Shown one piece after another: positions 21,396-32,581 of a stretch of DNA of 59,912 nucleotides. This stretch comes from Knufia peltigerae (Eukaryota; Ascomycota; Eurotiomycetes; Chaetothyriales; Trichomeriaceae): contig JAPDRN010000181.1 in assembly GCA_030247855.1 (NCBI GenBank), positions 1 to 59,912 on the forward strand, in the 5' to 3' direction. The notes under the pieces are model-generated. The model had not been told where the DNA came from and searched no databases. It saw nothing but the letters and a program-made list of their open reading frames with translations. The first letter of the stretch is position 1. Each line of letters opens with the position of its first letter. The position numbers and the translations under genes were made by a program.

Positions 21396-24300
21396 AGATC
21401 TTTCCCTTTTCGTGGTCTGCGCCGTAAGCGAGTTGCATGCTGTCACAGCAACAGATGCTCAAGAATGTGATTATGAAACAACCTCAATTCCAGCAGCCAC
21501 TCGAGCAAGTCTGTAGCTAGCCGAAGCAATTTTCTGGACTGGAAATTTGCTCGCGGAGTGGAAAGGTGTCGAGGCGGTCAGCCATGAGCCCTTGGCCTGT
21601 CAAATTTGATGCCATATCACGACCCCAGGATTCACCACATTTCAGCTCATGCAAAGGGATGGAGGAATTGTTCTAGACACTGCATCAAGAGAAGCGAGGT
21701 GTGTGACATATCTCAAGTCACCGTGATTTTGGGATCCATCACGATGCATCGTGGCGCTTTGTCACGCAATCTCCACGTGGTGGCTGCAAGAACAACCCAT
21801 TTCTCCTGAGGCCCTGCATGAGAAAGATGCAAGCCAACCTCTTACGGTCAGAGCCGATCCCACCTCGCCTCGGCGCGCAATTGCAACACTATCCCTCCGT
21901 ACGGAGTACTACGTGTCGTTATCCTGATTATGTGCAGGACGGAGTACGAGAAACGAGATTATCAATAGGGCAAGAGCTCCAAATATTGCATGTAGGCTCA
22001 TTCGGTGATCGAATTGACGAAACACCTGTGCATAAACGGCGCCTGAAATCGCCATGTTGTTTGTTATTCTGTCTCATACATCTTGTCGGCTGCATGTTTC
22101 AATCCTGCGACACATTTGAAGCGTTGAGCCATACTCCATACAGGGTTTCAAGGTACAGCGACATGCCTCGATCCATGTTTGCCCAGATTGCCACAAGGCG
22201 ACAATGTGTTCTTCGTGGAACACTTTCAAACCCTTTACCGCCATCAGCAACCATGACGATGGCGAAGAGGCAGCGGCTACTGCGAACCCTCTGTGTGGCG
22301 TATGGAATTATGCCTAGAATTACGGAGTAAAGGGTAACTGTACTTGTCAAGCTTCGGCTATCGTAACTAAAGGAGGCATAAACAAAATGGGTGTCGCGCT
22401 CTACGAAATTTGCATGCTCCAGTCCAGCCTCACCATGAAAATACCAATATTCAGCTCTCGGGCGGGCAGATTGGCAACATGAACTAGACACGAATGGGGC
22501 AATTGTGAAGAAATGAATGCAAGATTCCAGAAGCGAACTTGCAGAATTCCTCCACCTCCTAGAAGCCTTTGCCGGGTTGAGCTTTGGGACCCCCCCGTTC
22601 CAGGCCGCCGCCTCTGCCGTACTACTTTGCTTTTATTAGCAGTTGGCGTCTCACATTATTGTTCTCAGCTGACAAAAGAACCCGAAACTTGCGCACATTC
22701 GCTTGGCTTACGGAGCAATAATGCTACACGACATTCTCTGCTGCGTTTTCGCCTACGGCTAAACATGGCCCCTGGCTTCGTCCGATAATCGTAGATGCTA
22801 CCCTCCTAGTTTGCTGCCCAGCTGCGACTAAATCCCCAAAAACTGGCTCATGACGCAGGCCACTGACACGGCACACATTCATGACATCAAAAGCAAATGT
22901 CAAGAAAAATTGCAAAAGTTGATCACACAGGGAGAGAAAATATTGCCGACGAGGGTCATGGCTGTATGGTGCTGCCTCGGCTGATTGTCACTCAGGGGGT
23001 GCACCTGAAACACACCAGGAACCAAAGTTTTATGCTCGTATTGGGGGGTGGCAAAAGACCACGCGGTGATTGTTGGAGAGAGACGCCAGACCCAGGGGAT
23101 CTTCAGGAACCCGTTGTGGGATCATGCCTGTAGGTGGTCTGTGGATGTTAGGCCTTCGCTACAGATCAGAGCTTGGAGCCAGCGATGAACTGAGCATCTG
23201 TGCGTCGATGAAACAACCGTCTTAAGGGTCTTTGCTGACCGCAGCATAGTCGACACCTATTTACTCGCACATCTAATTCATAATGGAAGTGAGCTGCGTT
23301 CCACGGACGGTTCGAAGCAGGGGAGATCCGAAAACTTGGACCGTTGACGTATCTACTCCATACCACCATCATCTCTGTCAACTCATACGAGGACACCGTA
23401 GCCGACACAGAATGTCGGTGTGGGTGAATTGGCCAATCCAGCCGCGCGCTTCATCCTAGACGTGAAACAGATTCCGCATGACAGGTACTAGGTGAACACC
23501 GATTTTCGAGGGGGTGGGAGGCCAAGTTCCAGTAAGAGGCCAGTTGGAACCTACCGAGTATGCGATGCGCAGGCGAATCCGCAGTCGTGGTATTGCTCAC
23601 CGGCTAGCGAATGCATGCAGGTGGTGTTGTGGTCACCAGATGTACTATCGAGGAGTGACAATTCACCGAGTCTTGGTTTCATGGCGTCCGGCTAAGCCGA
23701 GTGATACTCGCGGCGATATAACCCGCCTTCAACTCGGCCAATGGGTCACGACTTATCTCAAGCGGAGAGGTGAGAGAAGGCGGAACAACGGCAGAAAAAG
23801 GACTGATGACAAGGGAACAAATCGATCACGAGTTCAAATGCTGACCAACTGACTTCCCAATCCTTGTAACGATTGCCGGATAGCCTTAGCAACTGGCAAG
23901 CTCGCAGAATTCATCTTTGTAGCGTAAACGGCGTTCCGTGTCCTTCCTGTGCCATGGTTGGGTGGCATCATGCGAGCACGGAAACTCTCCAGTCGTAGTG
24001 TTGCCAAAAATGGCCCTTTCCGGCACATACTGCTGTGCATACTTCTCGGTAGCGAACACCACCACCTTGTCACTTGTACGGATACGAGCACAGCTTCCTG
24101 CCGCCCGGGTGACAGCCGAGTGAGGCTGCGAGCAGCTTGCGTACTGTTGAGTGCAATCTGGCCAAACTGGGTCGCCCTTGTCGGCTGGTCAGGCTGGCAC
24201 CACTGGCAAACACAGTCCCCGAAATTTGGGCACAGCCAAATCAATAATAATTCTACTCACCGCTACCAGGGTGGAAAGTAGAGTGGACACTGGGCAAATT

Positions 24301-24970
24301 CATGAGGAAATAGTCATCATGGCCGGGCAGCTCTAGGGCAGGGAACAGGCTGGCCGAGCAGACAAATCTCCTCCTTTTTTCCCTGCGCACAACCCAGCAA
24401 CCCCAGGGCACCCGGTCAGCTGGAACCTCCTTTCTGTGCGCCCGAGAGCATTAGCGTCTTGCCCATGTTCGGTGGTGGAAACGGCTAGGCCGCTAGACCG
24501 TTTGCAAGTCAGCGGAACCCAGGGTTGGAGAAAGACAGAGGGCTCCTCTTCTCCTGTCGGTCCTGCAACTCTTTTCCCACTCTTGCGCGATCAAACATCC
24601 CTCATCAGCGGGCATCGTGTCACACACCGCAAGCCTCATTTCAGGACCCACTGGCCCAAGCAGGCGCCAGAAAGCTAAAAAATCCTGCAAGGATGACTGT
24701 GTCCGCGTCGTCACCATTTCTGGAACAACTTTCGGCTCTGCCGGGGTGAGGCTGCCTGGTATCAGAAAAATAAATATCTGGCGGGATCCCTTTCACCCAG
24801 CAGGTCAACAACTTTCCCAACTGACTCTAAGGCATCATATTTTCGACAGACCATATAGTCACAGTCCCAAGTGCTATACTTGATATACATCACCAAAGCC
24901 TGCCATTCTACAACCCTTCAGCCTACCAACCAGGTAATCCGCCAACACGGCTTCATACGACATCGCCGCC
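21396..24970. other. gene-poor region, left part (3.6 kb)
   Basis: I found no convincing gene. Reading frames are short, overlap on both strands and carry no recognisable domain. TACGGAGTA motifs occur at 21899 and 22322, with a near match at 21939. Base composition is not strikingly AT-rich, so it does not look like heavily RIP-mutated repeat DNA. A TATA-like 'aaaataaatatc' lies near 24767, about 200 bp before the candidate ORF at 24971. Confidence 0.45.
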
Positions 24971-25239
24971 ATGCCTGCTGGTTCGAAGTATCCTCCTTGC
25001 CCAGGACCTCCCCCCAATCGACCTCTTCCAGCCATACCAAAGTAAAGCGTCCCCCAAGACGGACCACGGCCGACCAAAGCATTATATTCTCACGGCATCC
25101 AATCGAGCCAGCCTTCGGTTGGCATTACTCGGGACTTGAAAGTCTCGACCTCTTCTCCGCGTTCTCTGCGTCATGTACGACATATGAACCTTGTCTGCTG
25201 CAACAGCTGAGCAGACACCTCCAACCTTTCAGGGTCTGA
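24971..25239 (+). CDS. weak candidate: proline-rich small ORF, structure unresolved
   Basis: The ATG at 24971 has a good context (gccgccATG) and opens 'PAGSKYPPCPGPPPNRPLP', a proline-rich start of the kind seen in fungal proteins. The frame meets TAA at once, and that TAA overlaps a strong donor, GTAAAG (about 25041). One splice (acceptor 'gaaag' near 25140) would lead into a frame ending 'SRHLQPFRV' at 25239, but it lacks a good branch point. The next 450 bp hold other open frames that I could not join. It could be a real gene with a different structure, a decayed gene, or chance. Confidence 0.2.
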
Positions 25240-25550
25240 AGTCGGCCAACCAACACACTGCTGTCACGGACAGAGTGGTCGAGCCCAGCCCTACCCGCAT
25301 ACGCATAAGACGATGTGCTGGCAGCTCCACCAATTCAAGCAAAACATTCGTGCATTCACAAGGACACGACGGCTGAGCTGGCATCACCACGTTTCCAATT
25401 CGGGAGATTTTCCGGAGTACATTGCTCGACACGGGATGCGCCTGTCTGCAGATACGAGGACACCCTCGTTTGCCCTTTCCAACGCCCAATAATCCTTGCA
25501 GGCCCTAATGATGGCCAACAACGACAGGCCACGACATCCAAAAGCTCGTG
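25240..25550. other. unresolved open frames, no gene assigned
   Basis: Several overlapping open frames of 60-118 codons occur on both strands between 25190 and 25830. None has a recognisable domain or a clear splice structure. Confidence 0.3.
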
Positions 25551-25829
25551 TTATCCCACGCACGACGGATTGGCCGCCCTTTCTCCTTCACCAATTGTAC
25601 CAACAATCGTTCCACCAAACAGGAAAGCAATACATGTACCAATAGTCGATACCCACAACAATATTTTTTGAACCCATTCGTCATGCGGAGGAATGCCGGT
25701 CTCTGTCTCTGTACGATGTGGTTGACCGATTACGGTAACCTCAACACTTTTTTTGTACACTACTATTCGAGCAAATAATGCGCCCCATGCCTTGATGACG
25801 AGCCCTGAGAGGCTGAAGCTGTTATTCAT
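25551..25829 (-). CDS. weak candidate: 92-aa single-span membrane protein
   Basis: The open frame starts at a true ATG (25829) and encodes 92 residues. Residues about 60-82 form a plausible membrane span ('ILLWVSTIGTCIAFLFGGTI'). No homolog is recalled and a chance ORF of this length is quite possible. It sits in the gene-poor region. Confidence 0.2.
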   Translation of the reverse strand: MNNSFSLSGLVIKAWGALFARIVVYKKSVEVTVIGQPHRTETETGIPPHDEWVQKILLWVSTIGTCIAFLFGGTIVGTIGEGERAANPSCVG

Positions 25830-27504
25830 ATTCTATATACTGCGATGGCCAAGTTCTATTTTAGCTACTTGTGAGGACTTTACAGAAGTTAATGGTTAAT
25901 TATTTTTCCCTCAACAATGATTCGCATCTTTTGATTTTGTGTATGATCGCTGCCTCTACAGTGTTAATTCGTACGGACCTAAGAAACCAGACCCAATCCA
26001 GAATACCAGTGAAGTAGAGGGATAGTCGTACCCCGAACTCCCGTAGCATAGACCCGACATTGAACACGTAGCCCGTTTGGTGCTCGAAGAGAGCGCTTGT
26101 GGCGATTGGCGATGATCACCACGGAGTACTTACTGTGAACATTGCACATGGTCCGAGACCTTGCAGATAAAGCGAGGGGCCAAGACATGGCAGTTGTCAT
26201 GGTTGTATGAGTACCCGTACGTACACGACGGAAGGGGGGCCAAGATCGGACGTTCAAACACAGAATTGTGATATCTGATCCAAAGCACTTGGGGGGGTTT
26301 GCCTGGTTTCAGGTTGTGGGAGTTGAGTACGAGTACTTGCCGTGGGCTTGCCGTGACGGACTTGCCATCCGGATGCACGGAGAGGAACGTCAGAAATCCA
26401 GGAACCACTACAGAGTAGTGAACGATGGTGGATTCTGACAAGTCATGATCTAGCAAAGAACTGGGAACGGTCACGGTCACGGCGACAAATCCATCAATCA
26501 ACGACCTGCCCTCACCACCAAAATCAAAACTTGGGTATGGAGTACAAAATAAGGTATTCATACCCCCCGCGCCGTGGCGGACTGGGTGAGATAACGGCTA
26601 AAAACCAAGATTGTTCAGTTGTGGATAACAACCTTGGTATGTACGGGAAACATGGGATAGTTAGGTCATTTATTGATTTGATATACTCGATGGTCTTTCG
26701 GATCCTGTGGGATAAGGAGCGGGAGAGAGGTGAGCGTCGTACGTGTCTTTTTTCTGGGCCTCAAGCGGCCTGAAAACCTGCTTCTCCTTACTCCTCAACT
26801 CCTTGTCATCTCTCTACATTTCTTGGACCATTATGCACGGCAATGATCGGAGGATTCGGTGGATGAAGATGGAGCAGCTTTGAAGCAGCTTGGAGCTCTC
26901 GTGGGTGCCAAAAGAGAAACAATTCAGCGCAAGGCAAACCAGGCACTATTTGATTGGCTCCGTGAGCCTCTGTCCTCCACTTGGTTCTCCCTCGCATGAC
27001 GGAATGGGCGTTTTAAGCCTGCCAACCATCCTGTTTACCATTGCGCGTCCCATGAAGATACCGATGGGCATGGCAGATGCCATTCTGTCGACCCCAGATC
27101 TCAGGTACCTACAGTACTTTTTTTGTACTACGAGTACTGGAAATGTCTGTGCTCTCTAACCGTCATCGTCATACTCGTGTATTTGTCCACGAGGAGTCGT
27201 ACACACACACACACACTCGTCTGTCCATCCCGGGTCACTGGCTACCGGATCTTTTTTTAACTCTCGGTTTTCCTGTTTTGCTTTGCCTGCACTGAAAGTC
27301 TCGTTTGTTGCCAGTTTCACCCACCAATCGTTCGTTCCTGCTTGTTTGCTGTGTGTGAGTGTGTGAGAGAAAGAGATTGTTCTGTTGGCGGTCGCTGTCG
27401 AGGCAGGAGTTGGGTTGAAGCTGCGCTCGTCCGCGTTTTTGGCAGTTGTCTTTTTTGGAATACTTCAGTTGTAATAGACCACCAGACCACAGCGCTTCGT
27501 CAAC
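25830..27504. other. gene-poor region, right part, and GH79 promoter
   Basis: No gene recognised. An ACGGAGTAC motif lies at 26123 and a CA microsatellite at about 27199-27212. The last few hundred bases before 27505 should hold the GH79 promoter and leader. Confidence 0.45.
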
Positions 27505-29349
27505 ATGCACCCTCTTCATCTGCCACTCGTTGGTGCATCTCTAATCACCCTCGCTACCGCCCAAAGCACAGTCTCTCTGGCCATCACCAGCAAACCGACC
27601 GCCGGGGCGTCCAAGATTATCAGTCCTTCTTTCGCCGGCTTCGGCATCGAGTCCTCCAACCTCTACTCGTTCACGGGAGGAAGCTCGGAGAACCAGCTCA
27701 CCCGAAACCTGCTGGAGAATCTGGCAAACTACACGGGCACTCCGCCGCATCTGCGTATCGGAGGGAATACACAAGACTACTTTATCTACGACCAGTCTCA
27801 GAATGACTATGTCTGTAAACCCAACCCCAACCCCGTTGGCCAGGGCGCATATCCCCCCGACATGTACATCATCGGGCCACGGTACTTCGAGGTCATCAAC
27901 CGATTTCCCAGCAATACCCCCATCACTTTTGGCTTGAATCTGGCCTATGAGGAGTCGGACTATATTGACCAGATAACAACCATGGCCTCGGAAGCCATCA
28001 AAGGACTGAATCAGGTCAACTTGGTCTCGTTTGAAATTGGCAACGAGCCTGATCTGTACCTCCAGAACGGCTTCCGAACGGGCAACTGGGGCGGTCAAGT
28101 CTATACCCAGCAGTGGTTGGACCGAGCAAGTGCCATCTGGGAGCAAGTACTCAAGCCGAACAATCTTCCAAGTAGTTTCTTCGAGCCGGGGACCACGGCC
28201 TCGACCATTGGCACTTCCTTCATGATTGAGGACCTGGATCAATTTGGAATCACCGTCCAAGCCAACAACTCAAACAAGCCGTACGTCGCCAGCTGGAACC
28301 AGCACGACTACTACTATTATATTGGCGTGTCGACCTATCCACTGACGCAGGACAAATTCATGACGCTTTCTACCACCAATGATCAATTTGCTGCCTGGGT
28401 CTCTCAAATAAAAGAAGCCTTTGACACAGACTACCCATATGCTCTACGTGAGATGGGTGTCGTTGGTCCCATTGGAATGGACGGCATCACGAACACCTTT
28501 GGAGCCTCGCTCTGGACGTTGAATTTCCTTCTATATGCAGCCACCCTGAACATCTCTTCAGTCCAGCTGCACATGACCGATAATAGTAATGCCAGCGCCT
28601 GGCAACCGATTGAGTTTTACGGGAACCAACCGTTTGTGCGACCTAATTACTATGGCGTTGCCGCTTTCGATCTGGCCATTGGACCTGGCTGCCAGGCCCA
28701 GGTGGGTGGCTATATCTTTAATGATGCTCCTGCAGAGTATGAAGGTCGGATAGCTGCATATTCCATCTACCAAGACAGCACCCTGGCGACGATTGTTTTG
28801 ATCAATTCCAATCCTGCCAATGTCTCAGCAACCAACAAGCCGACCTTGACTGTTGAGCTATCGCTTCCAACCGAATTTGCTGGCAAGGACCTTTACCTAT
28901 CTTATCTCACCAATGATGGTGCTGACGCAAAGCACGGCACCACATTTGGTGGCGTCAGCTACGAACAGAATGGTGATGGCACGCCTTCTCGCGTCAATGA
29001 CACGGTCTCTAAAGTCACCATTGGGAAAGACGGCAGTGTGTCGGTGCCCGTTCGCGATACACAAGCCGTGGTAGCCAATATTGGATCGGCACTGGCTCAG
29101 CGGAGTTCTAGTGGAAGTGCTTGCGCCGCTCTTGCGTCCAGCTCTCCAGATGCGAGTCCTGTCACAGGCGCAGTGGGAACCAGTACAGCATACAGCACCT
29201 CGTCATCATCTACTCATACTAATGCCGCATCTCGAACCGGTGGCAGCGCACGAGCAAGCAACACTAACGGTGTTGGTGGACTGTCCACCATGACTTTTGG
29301 AATGACTGCGTCAGCATTTTTCAGCGGAGTTTATTTGCTTCTGATATAA
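27505..29349 (+). CDS. GPI-anchored GH79 glycoside hydrolase (beta-glucuronidase-like)
   Basis: Intronless, 614 residues. Signal peptide about 1-19 ('MHPLHLPLVGASLITLATA'). The TIM-barrel domain of GH79 carries 'SFEIGNEPD' with acid/base Glu181, and 'ALREMGVVG' with nucleophile Glu316; 'FAGFGIESSNLY' and 'LRIGGNTQD' are typical of the family. A C-terminal beta domain follows (about 430-530), then a Ser/Thr-rich stalk and a hydrophobic end ('FGMTASAFFSGVYLLLI') that fits a GPI-attachment signal. Many Asn-X-Ser/Thr sites are present. Fungal GH79 enzymes release glucuronic or 4-O-methyl-glucuronic acid from arabinogalactan-type chains; substrate here is inferred. It probably acts at the cell surface. 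Confidence 0.94.
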   Translation: MHPLHLPLVGASLITLATAQSTVSLAITSKPTAGASKIISPSFAGFGIESSNLYSFTGGSSENQLTRNLLENLANYTGTPPHLRIGGNTQDYFIYDQSQNDYVCKPNPNPVGQGAYPPDMYIIGPRYFEVINRFPSNTPITFGLNLAYEESDYIDQITTMASEAIKGLNQVNLVSFEIGNEPDLYLQNGFRTGNWGGQVYTQQWLDRASAIWEQVLKPNNLPSSFFEPGTTASTIGTSFMIEDLDQFGITVQANNSNKPYVASWNQHDYYYYIGVSTYPLTQDKFMTLSTTNDQFAAWVSQIKEAFDTDYPYALREMGVVGPIGMDGITNTFGASLWTLNFLLYAATLNISSVQLHMTDNSNASAWQPIEFYGNQPFVRPNYYGVAAFDLAIGPGCQAQVGGYIFNDAPAEYEGRIAAYSIYQDSTLATIVLINSNPANVSATNKPTLTVELSLPTEFAGKDLYLSYLTNDGADAKHGTTFGGVSYEQNGDGTPSRVNDTVSKVTIGKDGSVSVPVRDTQAVVANIGSALAQRSSSGSACAALASSSPDASPVTGAVGTSTAYSTSSSSTHTNAASRTGGSARASNTNGVGGLSTMTFGMTASAFFSGVYLLLI

Positions 29350-30238
29350 AGTTGGGTCGGAGTTCTCAGAAGCTTGAACATCTGATAGACGTTTGTTTTA
29401 CGACCTTGGTTGTCTCAGGATCATGACAGCAGAATGGTGCTTTTTGTTTGATTTGGAGTTGGAACGAGGTACCTTGAATACTGATGAAGTTTGGTCTGTC
29501 ATGCAAACAATGCCAATTGAAGTGATTGTCGCAGCAGAGGAACAACTGGAAACTTATTGAAGATGAAGATGCAGTTATTTGGGGGCATCGCATTAGACTT
29601 ATCTAGACTGTGCATAGCTACTTACAACTACCTATTCGTAATGAGTAATGAAATGAAAAGAAGTCAAACACTGATATTTCTGTTGATAATTCATTATTTA
29701 TTGTTTAGCATTTATTATTCGTAATAGCTACTCATCACACAGGACTGGGTAGTTATAAAGTTGCTGTTGTTGTATAACGAATACGTACGGAGTATGTCTG
29801 AGGTAGCTCAGGTTGACCTCCGTCATCGGCCTCTTGTTTTCGCATGTGCTTTTCTCGGCCCATGACGCAAAGCTGTAGCTCCGGACTTCCTTACCAAAAG
29901 ATTCACCACTAAGACTCATTTATTAGGCTGTTGCGGGATGCCTAGAAACCCAAAAACCCTCCGCGACTGAACCAAATATATACCTTCTTACGTCCCAACG
30001 AAATACACCGTCTGTCTCACAACCAGAGCTCTTCGCCTCGAAAATCACAAAACCCTTCCGATGACTAGATTCACCCTGCCAAGATGATCAGCCTATTGCG
30101 AGACTTAGGCTGACCCAGCTCGAAGCTCTCCTACGCCTCTCCTCCTGCTGCACAAGCCACTGCTGCGCTGCTTACCATCCAACGACTACAGATTAAAAGG
30201 ACGAAAATCTTTGGCTTCTGCCTTTCCACCGGCCAAAG
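29350..30238. other. intergenic, 0.89 kb
   Basis: 3' flank of the GH79 gene and promoter of the CDF gene. AT-rich near 29640-29720. A TACGGAGTA motif lies at 29786. A TATA-like 'accaaatatatacc' occurs near 29971, about 265 bp before the CDF start codon. No gene recognised. Confidence 0.5.
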
Positions 30239-31927
30239 ATGGACGTGCCTAGTACCCCCCAGAGGCCGGACTATCGGTTGAACGGCCTCTCATATTTCGT
30301 GCCTCTCAACGAAGAATCTCCTGGCGCCGTGTCGACGCGAGGCCAACACCTCCCTCTCCTCATACAGAACCGCTCCAGCACTTCTCTATTCACCTTGCCC
30401 AAGCGCGGTCGACAACCACAGGTTCGTCGCGGTTCCTTTGCGAGCCACCACTCGACCGAGGATGAAGATCACATGGACGAACACGAGCCTCTGCGCAAAC
30501 GTCGATCGGCGCATTCTCCGCTGGAGATCGATGCGAGGAGGATGAGTCTGGGGCCCGAGATTCTCAACACGCCTCAAATGCGCAGCATGCGCCTGATCGG
30601 ACAGTCCAACCCCAGGTATTATTGGCAGAGGTACTACAAAACAGAAGAAGAGCTGGCACAGATGAAAAAGCCTATTCGGAAATACTACGAGCGCAACAAC
30701 TTCCTGGTCGCGCAATACCTGTACATCGACCGTCTACTCGATTCGAGCCTGCCTCACGACTTGATCCAAGAGTACAACCAGCCCGCGCACAAGTCGAATA
30801 TGAAAACCATCTCGGAAGAGCGAGAGCCGGGCAGTGCGACTTCGACGACAGCACTGGCCCAGCCAAACGGCAGTGCGGAGGAACCTCCCACACCCATAGA
30901 GACCAAGCTCAAACGCACGCCCAAGAACCTGTACAAGCTACCCGACAACGAAACGACGCCGTTGCTGGCCGACGAAGAACAAGCTCTCGAAGTGTTCCCA
31001 GAAATCAGCCTGGAAGACCTGGATGACAGCGTGGAACTCGACGACCCGATTGTCACCATCGCAATCTACCTCAACCTTGTCGCGAATGTGATCCTGTTGG
31101 CCGGCAAAATTGCAGTGATCATCCTCACCTCGTCACTTTCCGTGCTCGCCTCTCTCGTCGACGCCGCGCTCGACTTTCTGTCCACGGCGATTGTCTGGTC
31201 GACCACGAAGCTCATCTCTCAACAGGACCAGTACGCGTACCCGGTTGGGCGGCGACGTCTGGAGCCTGTCGGGGTGCTTGTGTTTAGCATCATCATGATC
31301 ACGTCTTTTTTCCAAGTCAGTCTCGAATGTTTCAACCGACTCATATCGCCCGACCACTCTGTCGTCGAGCTGGGCATACCGGCCATCGCGATCATGGTCA
31401 GCACTGTCGCCATCAAAGGATTCTGCTGGTTCTACTGCCGTCTCGTTCGCAACTCGTCGGTGCAAGCACTCGCCCAGGATGCCGCGACCGACGTCGTGTT
31501 CAACACGTTCAGCATCATTTTCCCGCTCGTCGGCTTCTACGCTCAGGTTTGGTGGCTGGACGCGCTGGGCGGTCTGTTGTTGTCATTGTATGTCATGTTC
31601 AACTGGAGCAAGACCAGTAGCGAACACGTGCGCAACCTGTGCGGTGCGGCCGCGACGGCGGACCAACGCAACATTTTGTTGTACTTGACCATGAGGTTCG
31701 CCAAGACGATTCGTTACATCCAGGGCTTACAGGCGTATCACGCCGGCGACAAGTTGAATGTCGAGGTCGACATCGTGTTGGACGAGCATATGAGTCTCCG
31801 CGACACTCACGATCTCAGCGAGAGTCTACAGTACGTGTTGGAGAGCGTTCCGATGGTCGATCGAGCCTTTGTGCATGCCGATTACGCTAGGCAGAATTTA
31901 CCTAGTCATATGAATCAACAGAGTTGA
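30239..31927 (+). CDS. cation diffusion facilitator (CDF) metal transporter
   Basis: Intronless, 562 residues. The first about 255 residues are hydrophilic and end in an acidic stretch ('EISLEDLDDSVELDD'). The transporter domain follows, with about six spans, then a C-terminal cytoplasmic dimer domain ('MRFAKTIRYIQGLQAYHAG...VEVDIVLDE'). The metal site is read as DxxxD in both TM2 ('SLVDAALDFLST') and TM5 ('AQDAATDVVFNT'), instead of the HxxxD of zinc carriers. By family knowledge DxxxD in both helices points to manganese or iron transport. It probably exports metal from the cytosol into an organelle or out of the cell; the compartment is not shown by the sequence. Confidence 0.93.
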   Translation: MDVPSTPQRPDYRLNGLSYFVPLNEESPGAVSTRGQHLPLLIQNRSSTSLFTLPKRGRQPQVRRGSFASHHSTEDEDHMDEHEPLRKRRSAHSPLEIDARRMSLGPEILNTPQMRSMRLIGQSNPRYYWQRYYKTEEELAQMKKPIRKYYERNNFLVAQYLYIDRLLDSSLPHDLIQEYNQPAHKSNMKTISEEREPGSATSTTALAQPNGSAEEPPTPIETKLKRTPKNLYKLPDNETTPLLADEEQALEVFPEISLEDLDDSVELDDPIVTIAIYLNLVANVILLAGKIAVIILTSSLSVLASLVDAALDFLSTAIVWSTTKLISQQDQYAYPVGRRRLEPVGVLVFSIIMITSFFQVSLECFNRLISPDHSVVELGIPAIAIMVSTVAIKGFCWFYCRLVRNSSVQALAQDAATDVVFNTFSIIFPLVGFYAQVWWLDALGGLLLSLYVMFNWSKTSSEHVRNLCGAAATADQRNILLYLTMRFAKTIRYIQGLQAYHAGDKLNVEVDIVLDEHMSLRDTHDLSESLQYVLESVPMVDRAFVHADYARQNLPSHMNQQS

Positions 31928-32581
31928 TGGCGGCTAACAAGTGACCACGCTGTACAATACACTACGAGGCCATTCTGCTGGAATATGGTTGATGGGGTTT
32001 TTGTTTTTTTTTGTTTGGAAAGGTCAAGAATAGCAAAGACACTACAGTTAGGTATCGCGTTGACAAATGATCGAGCGAGATGTGGTTATTGTAACTCGCG
32101 GGATTTCAAAAGTGACGGAGGGATGTTGCCACCATACAACTATGATGAGGGGTGTGTCGTCAATGTCGATGTCTCGAGGACAGTTTAAGTACTTGTTGCA
32201 CTTTGTATGATAAGAAGGTACGGAGTCGGAAGAGCGATGGGACGGGGCCGGAGTAGGATTGGAATAGGATCAGTCTCTTGCCTACAGGATCAAGATCAAG
32301 ATCAAGAACCGGACCAAGAAGATGGTAAAACAGACCATGTTGGGTGGCCACGTTTCTGGAAAAAAAGGAAGAATCAGAGGGGGCCTTGCTGAAAAGTACT
32401 GCAGTATTGCGGCTCAAGTCACCAGGCGGGTTGGTCCAAACGACACCAGCAAGCATATCATCTCCGTACTAGGGTTAGATATTAGTTTTTTGCAAGGAAG
32501 AATTGTCACTTGTCACCAATGATGATTTTTGATGATTTTTTGTTTTTTTTTGGTTTCTCTCCTTTTTGGTTTATTACAACG
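31928..32581. other. convergent 3' interval with GATCAA repeat and T-runs
   Basis: Between the stop codons of the CDF gene and the IKS1-like gene. It contains a GATCAA repeat (about 32287-32307), ACGGAGT-like motifs at 32220 and 32463, and a duplicated 'tgatgatttttt' followed by T-runs near 32519-32552. No gene recognised. Confidence 0.55.
32287..32307 (+). repeat. GATCAA hexamer repeat
   Basis: Three and a half tandem GATCAA units in the interval between two convergent genes, similar to the GATCAG repeat at 18060. Confidence 0.8.

Noticed and set aside
23820..23850. tRNA-like B-box 'gttcaaatgc'
   Set aside because: No matching A-box, acceptor stem or anticodon arm could be drawn around it.
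21396..27504. RIP-mutated transposon relic
   Set aside because: The stretch is not AT-rich, shows no obvious TpA excess by eye, no long terminal or inverted repeats and no transposase or reverse-transcriptase motifs.
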